From JACZUI01 sp965216725 (lineage in GTDB: Bacteria; Actinomycetota; Acidimicrobiia; Spongiisociales; ZC4RG35): 64,000 nt of DNA. Below, in pieces: positions 16,509-25,136 of this stretch (its first letter is position 1; each line of letters begins with the position of its first letter). A program made the translations under genes and the position numbers. Below the pieces are notes generated by a model. It was not told where the DNA came from, did not search any database, and saw only the letters and a program-made list of their open reading frames with translations. The stretch spans positions 62,001-126,000 of the forward strand of contig CBDCGI010000016.1 of the NCBI GenBank assembly GCA_965216725.1. Direction: 5' to 3'.

Positions 16509-16571
16509 GCGGATTGGGATTGTCCTCACCTCGCCTGCCAAAGTGAGAGCATGCGCCCTCGTCCAATCCGC
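16509..16571 (+). promoter_or_regulatory. nested inverted repeats before the NicO gene
   Basis: GCGGATTGG (16509-16517) pairs perfectly with CCAATCCGC (16563-16571). Inside lies a second pair, CTCAC (16525-16529) and GTGAG (16543-16547). The outer arm ends 8 bp before the GTG start, so the RNA could fold over the ribosome-binding region. This may be a structured leader controlling the metal transporter; no known riboswitch class was recognised. Confidence 0.45.
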
Positions 16572-16579
16572 GAACGCCA

Positions 16580-17227
16580 GTGATTGAGGTCCTCACCGGA
16601 TTCGCCGCCGGGGGCCTGCACGTCTTCTCAGGTGTCGATCATCTCGCGGCCCTGGCACCCATTGCTTTGCAGGACCGGGGAAAGGCGAGCCGCATCGGAG
16701 CTTTCTGGGGCTTCGGGCACGGCTTGGGCGTGGTGGTCATCGGTGGGCTGGGTCTGGCGTTGCGCGGCTTCTTTGACGTTGAGCGGTTCTCGGAGTGGGC
16801 GGAGTTTGGAGTTGGGTTCCTGTTGGTAGGGGTGGGTTTGTGGGCGATTGCCCAGCAGAGCAAGCTCAGACTTCACAGTCACCCCCATGAGCACGAAGAT
16901 GAGGAGCATCATCATCTTCACGCCCACTCAGAACCAGGGCGGACCCATGAGCACGCGGCTCTCGGAGTGGGAGCGCTTCACGGCCTGGCTGGGTCGGGTC
17001 ACCTCTTTGGGGTTCTTCCTGCGTTGGCATTGCCGACAGGGTTGGCTGTTGCCTATCTCGCCTCGTACCTGGTGGCGGCAGTCTTGGCGATGAGCGCGTT
17101 TGCTTTCGGTCTGGGCGTTGTTGCCAAGAAGTCCGGATCAGGATGGATCAAGAGGCTGATTCTCACCTCCGGGATCGCGGCGATAGTGGTCGGCGTCGTT
17201 TGGATTGTCGCCGCGTGGCCGTTCTGA
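16580..17227 (+). CDS. NicO/HupE-like nickel-cobalt transporter family protein
   Basis: 215 residues, GTG start. An early helix contains GLHVFSGVDHLAALAP and is followed by GFWGFGHGLG-like AFWGFGHGLG, with paired His/Asp residues in the membrane as in nickel/cobalt permeases. A long His/Glu-rich cytoplasmic loop (about 97-125) can bind metal. A second HGLAGSGHLFGVLP repeat and three more helices follow. Family function is Ni or Co transport; the direction (uptake or efflux) is not clear. It follows modABC, and a stem-loop leader precedes it. Confidence 0.75.
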   Translation: MIEVLTGFAAGGLHVFSGVDHLAALAPIALQDRGKASRIGAFWGFGHGLGVVVIGGLGLALRGFFDVERFSEWAEFGVGFLLVGVGLWAIAQQSKLRLHSHPHEHEDEEHHHLHAHSEPGRTHEHAALGVGALHGLAGSGHLFGVLPALALPTGLAVAYLASYLVAAVLAMSAFAFGLGVVAKKSGSGWIKRLILTSGIAAIVVGVVWIVAAWPF

Positions 17228-17236
17228 TCTGGCAGG

Positions 17237-17644
17237 TCAGCGTTTTGGACGTCCTTTTCGCGGCCCGCCCCCAGAGATTTCGGCCGGAAGATCCAGCTCA
17301 TTGATTGCTTCACGCAGCGCCTGGGCGGTGAAAGGCTTGAGCACACATGCGTCGGCGCCGGCTCTTCTGGCCAAGAACTCATCGGCAGCTCGGTCGAGCA
17401 ACAGGACCGTCTTTGGCCTCTCTCCGGGTTCGATCATGTCTCTCATCTCCCTGATCACGGCCATGCCTCCCATGGAAGAGATTTGAAGGTCGACGATGAC
17501 CACGTCGGGTTTGTGGGCGGCCACGTGGTCCAGAATGCTGCGAGGTTCCTCCTCGAAGGCCAGATCCCACTCGCCGATGCTGAGGGAGGCCTCGATGTCG
17601 TTGACGACCCAGGCCGAGTCTGCCACCACGAGTGCCTTCACCAT
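17237..17644 (-). CDS. single-domain response-regulator receiver protein
   Basis: About 135 residues from ATG 17644. It has the CheY fold order: ALVVADSAWVVNDIEASL, phospho-acceptor Asp in VVIVDLQISSMGG, the beta4 strand TVLLLDRAADEF and the conserved Lys in CVLKPFTAQAL. The first acidic pair is reduced to one Asp (VVADS) and the usual Thr/Ser after beta4 is Asp, so phosphorylation chemistry may be altered. It has no output domain. A partner kinase is not adjacent. It is divergent from nfeD. Confidence 0.8.
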   Translation of the reverse strand: MVKALVVADSAWVVNDIEASLSIGEWDLAFEEEPRSILDHVAAHKPDVVIVDLQISSMGGMAVIREMRDMIEPGERPKTVLLLDRAADEFLARRAGADACVLKPFTAQALREAINELDLPAEISGGGPRKGRPKR

Positions 17645-17693
17645 GATGCGGCACGTTAGCGCGAGCTCCGGGTCGGCCATTTCGGCCTTATTC

Positions 17694-18971
17694 ATGTCCA
17701 CAGATAGCCTCCGCCGGGTGCGTCGGATCATTGTTGGGGTTGCGCTGCTCGTGGTCCCCGCGGTTGCTCTGGCTCAAGAGCAGCAGGCCGGGATAGACGT
17801 GATTTCGTTGAGTGGATCGTTGGATCCCCTTGCCATCGACTTCGCCGTGGATTCCATTGAGAATGCTGCCACCAAAGGTCAGGCACTCGCGGTCCTGGAG
17901 GTCGATTCCGGCTCGGCATTGGACTTCGACGAACTCGCTGACATGGTCACGCTTGTCGAGAATCCTCCCTTGCCGGTCGCCGTATGGGTGGGTCCAGCTC
18001 CTGCCGTGGCCTTTGGAGGAGCAGCGCAACTCGTGCTGCAATCCGAGCAGTCGGCGATCGCTCCAAATTCTCAGATTGGAATCGTCGAGCCCACGATCGC
18101 AGGGGACGACACTTCGCCGTCATTGCTGGACGCGGAGGTCGCTTCGGCATTCGTAGATCGCATCGATGCGGTTGATAGCGGATTGGAGCTGCAGCCGACG
18201 ATCCGCCAATACCTTCAGGACCTCAATGGCCGAGTTCTTCCGACTCAGGGTGGAGATGTCGAAGTGGTCACTATTCGTGAGTTCACCCAGGACGGTGAGA
18301 CCGGGGTCACTCTCCTCCCGGTCACTTTCGTCAAGCCCGGCCTCGTCGACCGCTTCTTTCGTCTCGGTGTCACTCCCGAGGCCGCGTTCTTCTTCTTCGT
18401 GGTGGGGCTGACGATCATCACATTCGAGTTCTTCGCCATCGGACCGGGCCTTGCGGCGGCCACTGGTGCAATCTCACTTGTCATCGCCTGCTGGGGTTTG
18501 GTGAATCTTCCGGTCAGGCCTTGGGCGGTGGCGCTGGCGATCTTGGGGTGGGCGATTCTGACGGCTTCATACCAGCGGGGTGGCGTTCTAGCCATGACGT
18601 TGGGTGGTGCCTTGATGCTCCAGGTGTCGGGCACCTTCTTTGTCGACGGCTCAGGTCAGATCGACGCCCGATGGTGGTTGGTGCTGCCCTCCGTGCTGGC
18701 GGTCCTGTTCTTTTTCCTCCTTGCCATGCCAACGGTGCAACGAGCTCGCTTCTCTACCCAAGTCCTCGGGCGCGACGCTTTGGTGGGGGCCCAGGGGGTA
18801 TCGCTGGCGGCGTTCGACCCCGACGGACTGGTCGAAGTCAACGGGGCGAGGTGGAGGGCGACAGCTCACCGAGAGGCCGCCCTCGAAGTCGGTTCGCCGA
18901 TAGTGGTTACCGGCGTAGACGGAGTCTTCCTCGAGGTCGATCCCGCACCCTCCGACCCATTGTCGTCCTGA
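17694..18971 (+). CDS. long-form NfeD membrane protein (ClpP-like domain, possibly inactive)
   Basis: About 425 residues from ATG 17694, with a signal peptide (VGVALLVVPAVALA). Residues about 30-215 are a ClpP/crotonase-like protease domain, then four or five membrane helices (about 225-355) and a C-terminal OB-fold (LVGAQGVSLAAFDPDGLVEVNGARW). The family protease works with SPFH/stomatin proteins in membrane quality control. Where the family has SAG with the catalytic Ser, this protein reads VAFGGAAQLV, so the nucleophile seems lost. It lies next to a receiver-domain protein and a WhiB gene. Confidence 0.8.
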   Translation: MSTDSLRRVRRIIVGVALLVVPAVALAQEQQAGIDVISLSGSLDPLAIDFAVDSIENAATKGQALAVLEVDSGSALDFDELADMVTLVENPPLPVAVWVGPAPAVAFGGAAQLVLQSEQSAIAPNSQIGIVEPTIAGDDTSPSLLDAEVASAFVDRIDAVDSGLELQPTIRQYLQDLNGRVLPTQGGDVEVVTIREFTQDGETGVTLLPVTFVKPGLVDRFFRLGVTPEAAFFFFVVGLTIITFEFFAIGPGLAAATGAISLVIACWGLVNLPVRPWAVALAILGWAILTASYQRGGVLAMTLGGALMLQVSGTFFVDGSGQIDARWWLVLPSVLAVLFFFLLAMPTVQRARFSTQVLGRDALVGAQGVSLAAFDPDGLVEVNGARWRATAHREAALEVGSPIVVTGVDGVFLEVDPAPSDPLSS

Positions 18972-19052
18972 TCGTCCCCGAAATTCTTTCTTGATACCTG
19001 TGACCGCGCTCGGTAGGTTCCTTTCGGTTTGTCGCAGACGGGAGGAGTCAGA

Positions 19053-19301
19053 TTGTCGCGACTCGATGAGTGGCAGCTCGACGCGCTTTGTCGAGGAAGC
19101 CACGCTTACTTGTTCTTCCCCCCTTCCACCTTCGAACGCAAAGAGGAACGGGAACGTCGAGAGTTAAAGGCAAAGGCAATCTGTGGAGTGTGCCCGGTCC
19201 AGGGTCCGTGCAGCCAGCATGCCATGAACATCAAGGAGCCTTTCGGTATCTGGGGCGGCATGACCGAAACCGAGCGGAAGAACCTCCAGCTAGCCCTCTG
19301 A
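19053..19301 (+). CDS. WhiB-family iron-sulfur regulator
   Basis: 82 residues from TTG 19053, chosen because GGGAGGAG lies 7 bp upstream; an in-frame TTG at 19029 lacks this. It has the WhiB pattern: Cys in DALCRG, then CGVCPVQGPC giving the remaining three cluster ligands, and the GIWGG turn followed by a basic helix region (TETERKNL). WhiB proteins carry a 4Fe-4S cluster sensitive to oxygen or NO and act with sigma factors; they are almost confined to Actinomycetota. Its last codons overlap the end of convergent selB. Confidence 0.9.
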   Translation: MSRLDEWQLDALCRGSHAYLFFPPSTFERKEERERRELKAKAICGVCPVQGPCSQHAMNIKEPFGIWGGMTETERKNLQLAL

Positions 19302-21059
19302 TCGGCCCGTCAATCGGTATCTGACATCTCCACGACGGACGGTTATGTGTCGGGAGTCGGCCCACTCCAAAATCGGGATCGTGTGCTTTCGCGACAACCC
19401 TGATGCGGATCCAAATGCCGAGACCGTGAAGCCATCCTCCATCTCGCCAATCAGACGCTCGATCTCCCGAGCCTGATCCGGTAATACGACGATCCTCTCC
19501 GAGATCGGGACCAACTCACCCGCCCGAATCAGGTAATGGGCCAGCTCCTCATCGAGTCCGAGTTCGTCAAGGGTGGGTACGGCAATGCTGTGTCGGAGAA
19601 GGACTCTGACGTCCTCCCATCGGGCCGAATCCGCAGGATTGATCTGGACCTTGTGGCCAGGCAGCGAAACCATTGAACCCGAATAGTCCAGGTCGTCGGA
19701 GGTTTTGACCAGCGCCTCGAGCACTGACAGATTCACGCCAAGCCGACCCGCCAGGGCGGCTCCCGGCATACCCTCACGAAGTGGATGCTCGGCGCGCTCG
19801 GCGGAGACTTCTTCGACAGCTCGTTCGAGTAGGGCTTCGGCGCGATTCGGGCTGATGGCGGTATCCCCGACTACCAGGCCCGTTGCGGGCAGGCCCCCGC
19901 CCGAATGTGCCTGCAGCCGACTAACCGTGTCGACAGAGCGGATCTGAAGGAGGAGCTCGGCCACCTCATCGGGCGTGCCAAGTCCGTTCAAATGTGGCGC
20001 TTGTTCAAGAGCTGCCCTCAGACGTCCAGGAGCTGGGTCGAGAACCCGTCCTCCTCCCACCACCCTGCGTCTCCCGGTATCGCGAACAATGAAGCGATCG
20101 CCATGCTGCATAGGGAGGGCGTGCTCGAGTCGGGCAAGCATGTGATCCCCGGATATGCCCTGGACCTCAGCTCTGTGAGCGCCGCTGCCCAGGTGAACGT
20201 GATAGGCCCCCTTGAGCGGTATCTCGTCGATGTAACGTGCCGTGGCCAGGGAGGCGCTGAATCGGTCGGTTTCTTCCCAGTGCTCGCTGAGACCGAGCAT
20301 CGCCCCCCGTTGGATCTCATTCCGGTCTGCCCCCCGCAGGCTCACGGCCACTCGGGTTCCGGGGCTGGCCTCATCGATTCCGGTCTCATGACTCTGCAAC
20401 CCTCTGATGGAAGCCCGATTGCGACCGGGGAAGATCGTCACCTCTTGTCCTGTATGAAGCCGACCATCGGTGAGGGTCCCCGTGACCACCGTTCCCACGC
20501 CTGCCACGCTGAAAGCACGATCGATCCAGAGCCGGGGGCGGCCGATGTCGGTTGGCTGCGGCGGGAGAGCGTCTCGTAGGGCTTCCTTCAAATCATCCAG
20601 CCCCTCGCCGGTGACACCCGAGACGGCGATCACCGGCGAGCCGGCGAGTGATGTGCCATCCAGCTTGTCCAATACCTCCAGCGTGGCCAGTTCCACCATG
20701 TCGGGATCGACGGCATCCACTTTCGTGAGGGCCACGACGCCCCTCGTCACGGCCAGTAGGTCGAGGACCGCGAGGTGCTCCTCAGATTGGGGCATCCAGC
20801 CCTCGTCTGCGGCAACAACAAAAAGGGCAACATCGATCATCTCGATGCCGGACAACATGTTCTTCAGGTACCGCTCGTGTCCGGGGACGTCGACAAAAGA
20901 CACTTCGCGCTGCGCCAGCTCCATCCATGAGAAGCCGAGGTCGATGGTGAGCCCGCGGGTCTTCTCGATGTCCCATCGGTCTGGGTCGCGCCCGGTGAGG
21001 GCCCTGACGAGTGTGGACTTGCCGTGGTCGACGTGACCGGCAGTTCCGATTACAGGCAC
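19290..21059 (-). CDS. selB: selenocysteine-specific elongation factor SelB
   Basis: 589 residues. The GTPase domain has GTAGHVDHGKSTLVRALTG, a TRGLTIDLGFSW switch, DVPGHERYLKNM and TKVDAVD. Beta-barrel domains and a C-terminal winged-helix region follow, ending near SRKHTIPILEWADSRHITVRRGDVRYRL, as in SelB. It delivers Sec-tRNA(Sec) to UGA codons marked by a SECIS hairpin. It overlaps selA by 10 bp, so the two are one operon. Its presence shows that this organism probably decodes UGA as selenocysteine in some mRNAs. Confidence 0.95.
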   Translation of the reverse strand: MPVIGTAGHVDHGKSTLVRALTGRDPDRWDIEKTRGLTIDLGFSWMELAQREVSFVDVPGHERYLKNMLSGIEMIDVALFVVAADEGWMPQSEEHLAVLDLLAVTRGVVALTKVDAVDPDMVELATLEVLDKLDGTSLAGSPVIAVSGVTGEGLDDLKEALRDALPPQPTDIGRPRLWIDRAFSVAGVGTVVTGTLTDGRLHTGQEVTIFPGRNRASIRGLQSHETGIDEASPGTRVAVSLRGADRNEIQRGAMLGLSEHWEETDRFSASLATARYIDEIPLKGAYHVHLGSGAHRAEVQGISGDHMLARLEHALPMQHGDRFIVRDTGRRRVVGGGRVLDPAPGRLRAALEQAPHLNGLGTPDEVAELLLQIRSVDTVSRLQAHSGGGLPATGLVVGDTAISPNRAEALLERAVEEVSAERAEHPLREGMPGAALAGRLGVNLSVLEALVKTSDDLDYSGSMVSLPGHKVQINPADSARWEDVRVLLRHSIAVPTLDELGLDEELAHYLIRAGELVPISERIVVLPDQAREIERLIGEMEDGFTVSAFGSASGLSRKHTIPILEWADSRHITVRRGDVRYRLTGRSEG

Positions 21060-22426
21060 TGAGTCACCGCTGATGCCAGGCCGTCATCATCAGAAGGGTC
21101 CACAGTCCTCAGGTCGAACAACAACGCCCCTTCCCGACGTCTGGCGAGGACGGGAGTGTGTGCTCCGAGGAGCTTCTCTTGGATCCCCTCAGGCGCGTCG
21201 AGGGTTACCTGTGGGCTCGCGAGCGTGGCTCCGGGAACGCTGCCGGCTCCGATCAGCGAGTCGCCCGATTCCACCCGACCTCCGATAGCCGTCGCGAGTC
21301 GTTTCGCTCGAATTGAAAGGTCGGCATATGTACGTCTCGCCATCGTCCAGAACGGGACGTCGTCGACAGAGCCCCTCGCGTACGACTCGAGGGTGGCGGC
21401 AAGGCCGGCGTCGAGGTAGGCGCCCAGTCGGAAGGCCCTGAAGAGGGGGTGTGACCGTAAACGGCCAATTAGATCGGCCGATCCGACGACGATGCCGGCC
21501 TGAGGTCCCCCCAAGAGTTTGTCTCCGGAGAAAGTCACGAGGTCGGCACCGGCTACCAACGCTTGGGCGACTGCCGGCTCGGCGCTGAGCCACTTTCGGT
21601 CTTCAGGTGTCAGCCACGCCCCGTCTGCGTCGAGGTGTCCTGAACCGATGTCGTACACCAATGGAAGCGCCGCTTCGACGCTCACCGTCTTCAGGTCAAT
21701 GAGGCTTGTTTCCTCAGCGAATCCTTCGATCGTGTAGTTCGAGGGGTGCACCTTGAGAACAGCGCGACAGTTGTGGAGCTGGAGTGCAACTCGATAGTCG
21801 TCGGCTCGGGTCCGGTTCGTGGCTCCGACCTCGATCAGCCGGACCCCGCTGGCCGCCATGACGTCGGGAAGCCGATACGAACCTCCAATCTCCACCAACT
21901 CGCCGCGCGAAACGGGCACCGCCCCTGGTGCAGCTATTGCTGTCAGGGTCAAGAGGACCGCGCTCGCGTTGTTGTTGACTACCAGGGCGTCCTCAGCGCC
22001 CGTGAGTGTCTTGAGAAGGTCGACCGAATAGGAGCCTCGCCGGCCCCGGTTTCCGGATTCAAGGTCGATCTCGAGGTTCGAATACCCGGCCACTGCGACC
22101 ATCGCTTCCGATGCTGCCTTGGACAAGGGGGCGCGTCCAACATTTGTGTGGAGCAGAACCCCGGTGGCGTTGATCAATCGCCGATGTCGGCGCGATGCTG
22201 CCGAGGAGATGAGGTCGGTGGCCAGTGCATAGGGATCTGCGGAACCGCCCTCCCTGATCTCATTCCGAGCGACCTCCAAGGCGGAACGGGCCAGGTCGAT
22301 CAGCAGCTGACGGGGCAAGCCCTGGTTGGACACGGAGCTGACAAGGGCGTCTACGGCGGGCAGTTCCCTGAGGGTGGAGACGGCTGTCACATAGTGAGTC
22401 TGCCATGCCTCCACCATTGAATTCAT
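21050..22426 (-). CDS. selA: L-seryl-tRNA(Sec) selenium transferase
   Basis: About 458 residues from ATG 22426; an upstream GTG at 22450 is possible. It is a PLP enzyme that converts Ser-tRNA(Sec) to Sec-tRNA(Sec) using selenophosphate. Typical SelA features are the N-terminal ELPAVDALV, RRHRRLINATGVLLHTNVGRAP, VNNNASAVLL and the PLP lysine in FSGDKLLGGPQAGIVVG. It is upstream of and coupled to selB. No selD gene or tRNA-Sec is recognisable in the window. Confidence 0.95.
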   Translation of the reverse strand: MNSMVEAWQTHYVTAVSTLRELPAVDALVSSVSNQGLPRQLLIDLARSALEVARNEIREGGSADPYALATDLISSAASRRHRRLINATGVLLHTNVGRAPLSKAASEAMVAVAGYSNLEIDLESGNRGRRGSYSVDLLKTLTGAEDALVVNNNASAVLLTLTAIAAPGAVPVSRGELVEIGGSYRLPDVMAASGVRLIEVGATNRTRADDYRVALQLHNCRAVLKVHPSNYTIEGFAEETSLIDLKTVSVEAALPLVYDIGSGHLDADGAWLTPEDRKWLSAEPAVAQALVAGADLVTFSGDKLLGGPQAGIVVGSADLIGRLRSHPLFRAFRLGAYLDAGLAATLESYARGSVDDVPFWTMARRTYADLSIRAKRLATAIGGRVESGDSLIGAGSVPGATLASPQVTLDAPEGIQEKLLGAHTPVLARRREGALLFDLRTVDPSDDDGLASAVTQCL

Positions 22427-22466
22427 AGGATGTGAAGGTGGTCTCCCCACCAGTCACCGCCCGCCG

Positions 22467-23243
22467 ATGAGGGTCGAGCGGATCCTGGCCAACAATCCGG
22501 GTCCCTTCACCGGCCCTGGCACCAACACCTGGCTGCTGGACGACGGGCATGGACGTCTGGCAATCATCGATCCCGGCCCCATCGAGGCCGGGCACAGGGC
22601 CGCGATCGAAAAGGCGGTGGGGTATCGGCACGTCGAGGCGGTCTTGGTTACCCACACCCACGCCGACCACGCGCCCTTGGCCAACCCGCTGGCCAACGAC
22701 AGGGAGGCGCCTGCATTGGGATATGCCCCGGGCCCGCAATTCCATCCCGATCAGCTGCTCGGGGAGGGTCAGACCCTGATGGTTGGCCTCGCCGAGATGA
22801 CCGTGATCCACACGCCTGGGCACGCCAGCGACCACTTGTGTTTCCGTGTGGGCAACGTGCTCTTCTCAGGCGACCACATCATGGGCGGGTCTTCGGTGAT
22901 GGTCGATGAGATGGGGCCGTATCTCAAGTCGTTGCAGAAGCTGCGCGGCGTGGGCCTGGAACACATCTATCCGGGCCATGGTGACGAAATCAGTGATCCA
23001 GAGCCGGTGATCGACTGGTACCTCGCCCACCGTATGCAGCGTCACGCCGAGGTTCTCGACGCTTTGAAGGGGGGTGCGTCCACCGTGGCCGACATCGTCG
23101 AAGTGGTCTACGAGGAGGTTGACCCGGCACTCCACCCGCTGGCAGCGCGCTCGGTCGTAGCACACCTCGGCTTGATGAAAGACGACGGCCAGATAGCCTT
23201 TGTGGGAGAGCGGATCGACCTCCTCCCTCCCCAAAGCCCATGA
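22467..23243 (+). CDS. metallo-beta-lactamase-fold hydrolase
   Basis: 258 residues. The zinc-binding motif THTHADHAPL (about 70), HTPGHASDHL (about 115), FSGDHIMGG and the late YPGHGDEI give a full MBL-fold active site. A C-terminal winged-helix-like extension (from about 195) resembles LACTB2 and related endoribonuclease or hydrolase proteins. The start MRVERILANNPGPFTGPGTNTWLL-type region is also typical of that group. The substrate is unknown. It is coupled by ATGA to the downstream M23 peptidase gene and divergent from selA. Confidence 0.88.
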   Translation: MRVERILANNPGPFTGPGTNTWLLDDGHGRLAIIDPGPIEAGHRAAIEKAVGYRHVEAVLVTHTHADHAPLANPLANDREAPALGYAPGPQFHPDQLLGEGQTLMVGLAEMTVIHTPGHASDHLCFRVGNVLFSGDHIMGGSSVMVDEMGPYLKSLQKLRGVGLEHIYPGHGDEISDPEPVIDWYLAHRMQRHAEVLDALKGGASTVADIVEVVYEEVDPALHPLAARSVVAHLGLMKDDGQIAFVGERIDLLPPQSP

Positions 23244-24445
23244 GACGACTTTTGCGCCCTGTCGCAGCCCTGACCCTGGTGGCTATGACCATCCCTGCGT
23301 TCGCCGCCGTCAGCGACGAGGACATCGAGCGAGCCCGCCAGGCAGTAAACGATCTCATGGCCGAATCGGAGGGACTGGGCCGCGAGGTCCAGGACGCCTG
23401 GGCTCTGCAATTCGCCTTGGAGGCCGAAATCGCGGATCTCCAGGCTTCCATCGAGTTCGCCCGGATCCAGGTGGCGGAGGCCGAGGCGAAGCTCGAGGAG
23501 GTGGCCGTCGAGATGTACATGGGCTCAACCAGCGCCGCCTCGATCCAGGTTCTGTTCTCCACCTCCGACGAGGAGTACGAGGCCGGTTTGCAGTATCTGG
23601 AGGAGATCTCCGAAGACAAGGTCGACGTCATCAACCAACTGCGGTCTTTCCGGGCTGAGCTCGACCGCCAGACCGAGCGTCTGGCCGAGGCGAGCGCCGA
23701 GCAAGAGGTTGTCACCGCAGAGCTTCAGGAGAAGGCAGCGGAGCTGCAGGAGGATCTGGTCCAAGCTCAAGCCGTGTTCGACACTCTTGTGGCGCAGCAG
23801 CAGGCCGAGGAGGAGGCTCGTCGCCTCGAAGAGGAGAGACGACGCGCCGAGGAAGAGGCCCGACGTCGTGCAGAGGCTGAGGCAACGACGACGACTACGG
23901 CTTCAGCGTCGTCGACGTCCGCGCCTTCGTCTTCATCTACGACGGCCGGCGATCCGGGGACGACGACCACCACATCACCCCCGGCGACAACCACCACTTC
24001 TGGGGGTGAAGCGACAACCACAACCGGGGCGCCGCCACCGCCCACGGGAGATGGGGCGTGTCCGGTAGCCGGTGCGGTTTCGTTCGCCGATACTTGGGGC
24101 GCACCCCGGTCTGGGGGCCGCAGCCATCAGGGTGTGGACATGATTGCCGCCCGCAACACCCCTCTGGTGGCGATCCGGTCCGGGTCGATCATGCGAATAA
24201 CGACTGGAACATTGAGCGGGCTGGCGGTGTGGCTGAGGGCCGATGACGGTGATGAATTCTTCTATGCCCATCTCGAGTCTTACGGCGAGATCTCGGTGGG
24301 CCAGAAGGTGGATGAGGGTTATGTCATTGGCTACGTCGGCACGTCGGGCAACGCACCCTCATGGCTTCCGCATCTCCACTTCGAGTGGCACCCTGACGGT
24401 GGTGCGGCGGTCAACCCCTATCCTCTGGTGAAAGCGATCTGCTGA
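23240..24445 (+). CDS. secreted M23 peptidase with coiled coil (EnvC/NlpD-like)
   Basis: 401 residues with a signal peptide (LTLVAMTIPAFA). Residues about 25-215 are a long coiled coil of Glu, Ala, Gln and Arg. A Thr/Ser/Pro linker (about 216-275) follows, then an M23 domain with HQGVDM, GTLSGLAVWLRADDGDEFFYAHLESY and HLHFEWHPDGG holding the zinc His residues. Such proteins cut peptidoglycan cross-links or activate amidases at division sites; the coiled coil normally provides regulation. It overlaps the MBL gene stop by 4 bp and is followed by a strong terminator. Confidence 0.9.
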   Translation: MRRLLRPVAALTLVAMTIPAFAAVSDEDIERARQAVNDLMAESEGLGREVQDAWALQFALEAEIADLQASIEFARIQVAEAEAKLEEVAVEMYMGSTSAASIQVLFSTSDEEYEAGLQYLEEISEDKVDVINQLRSFRAELDRQTERLAEASAEQEVVTAELQEKAAELQEDLVQAQAVFDTLVAQQQAEEEARRLEEERRRAEEEARRRAEAEATTTTTASASSTSAPSSSSTTAGDPGTTTTTSPPATTTTSGGEATTTTGAPPPPTGDGACPVAGAVSFADTWGAPRSGGRSHQGVDMIAARNTPLVAIRSGSIMRITTGTLSGLAVWLRADDGDEFFYAHLESYGEISVGQKVDEGYVIGYVGTSGNAPSWLPHLHFEWHPDGGAAVNPYPLVKAIC

Positions 24446-24458
24446 TCTCGCAGACAGG

Positions 24459-24491
24459 AAAAGAGGACCCGCGTCGCGGATCCTCTTTTCT
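24459..24491 (+). terminator. Rho-independent terminator
   Basis: AAAAGAGGA and TCCTCTTTT form a perfect 9-bp stem around a GC-rich interior, with T residues at the 3' side. It lies 13 bp after the M23 peptidase stop. Confidence 0.85.
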
Positions 24492-24611
24492 CAGGGCCTC
24501 CCCATGCCCTAAACCCGTCTGACTCAACAGGCACGTTCCGCTGTCATATTCGACCACGGAGAGTGGCTGGGAAAGGACCCTTCGCTTTACGGCCGGAAGG
24601 ACTAGTCAGGA

Positions 24612-25073
24612 TCAGGGCATGTATATGTCGACTCCGAAGCCCTTCTTCTCCTGTCCTTCCACGACGTAGGTGCTGAGCATCTTGTCGGCGATGGTCTGGC
24701 GCTTCTGATCGAACAGCGGCAGGAACCAGCCGATGAAACACACCAGCGAGTCGACGATATGGGCGAACTTCCGCCCGATGCCGGCTCCCGATCCGATCAG
24801 TTCGCCCTGCTGGTTGACAACACGCGTGCCCATGAGCCTCTTGCCAGGAGTCTGTCCGGTGGTGCCGTCGAGATAGCCCAGATAGAAGTAGAAGTACACG
24901 AACCCGATCAGGCCGATCAGATACCCGAGAACGTCGCTGAAAGTGGTGAGAACCGCGAGGATCAGAATGGGGAGATAGTCGACCAGCAGGCCGAGCGCCC
25001 GTGTCCCCCACGAGGCAAGCGCAGCTGGTGCGCCGACGGGCTGTTCCTCGGGAAACTCTGGTGGTGTGGTCAT
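24612..25073 (-). CDS. RDD-family membrane protein
   Basis: 153 residues. It has three hydrophobic segments (about 27-45, 48-68 and 112-122), with the RDD-like pattern LGLLVDYLPIL early, then GQTPGKRLMGTRVV and RKFAHIVDSLV, ending in DKMLSTYVV. RDD proteins are small membrane proteins, some of which have ion-exchange activity; the role here is unknown. It converges with the M23 peptidase gene and its terminator, and lies downstream of the mrp gene on the same strand. Confidence 0.85.
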   Translation of the reverse strand: MTTPPEFPEEQPVGAPAALASWGTRALGLLVDYLPILILAVLTTFSDVLGYLIGLIGFVYFYFYLGYLDGTTGQTPGKRLMGTRVVNQQGELIGSGAGIGRKFAHIVDSLVCFIGWFLPLFDQKRQTIADKMLSTYVVEGQEKKGFGVDIYMP

Positions 25074-25136
25074 GCTGCTCCTTGGTCGTCGGGTGGCCGG
25101 AACTTAGACGACCGAGCGGATCGATGCGGTCTCGGC

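Noticed and set aside
18972..22466. A tRNA-Sec (selC) gene near selAB
   Set aside because: Intergenic gaps are only tens of bases, and no long-acceptor cloverleaf with anticodon TCA could be drawn.
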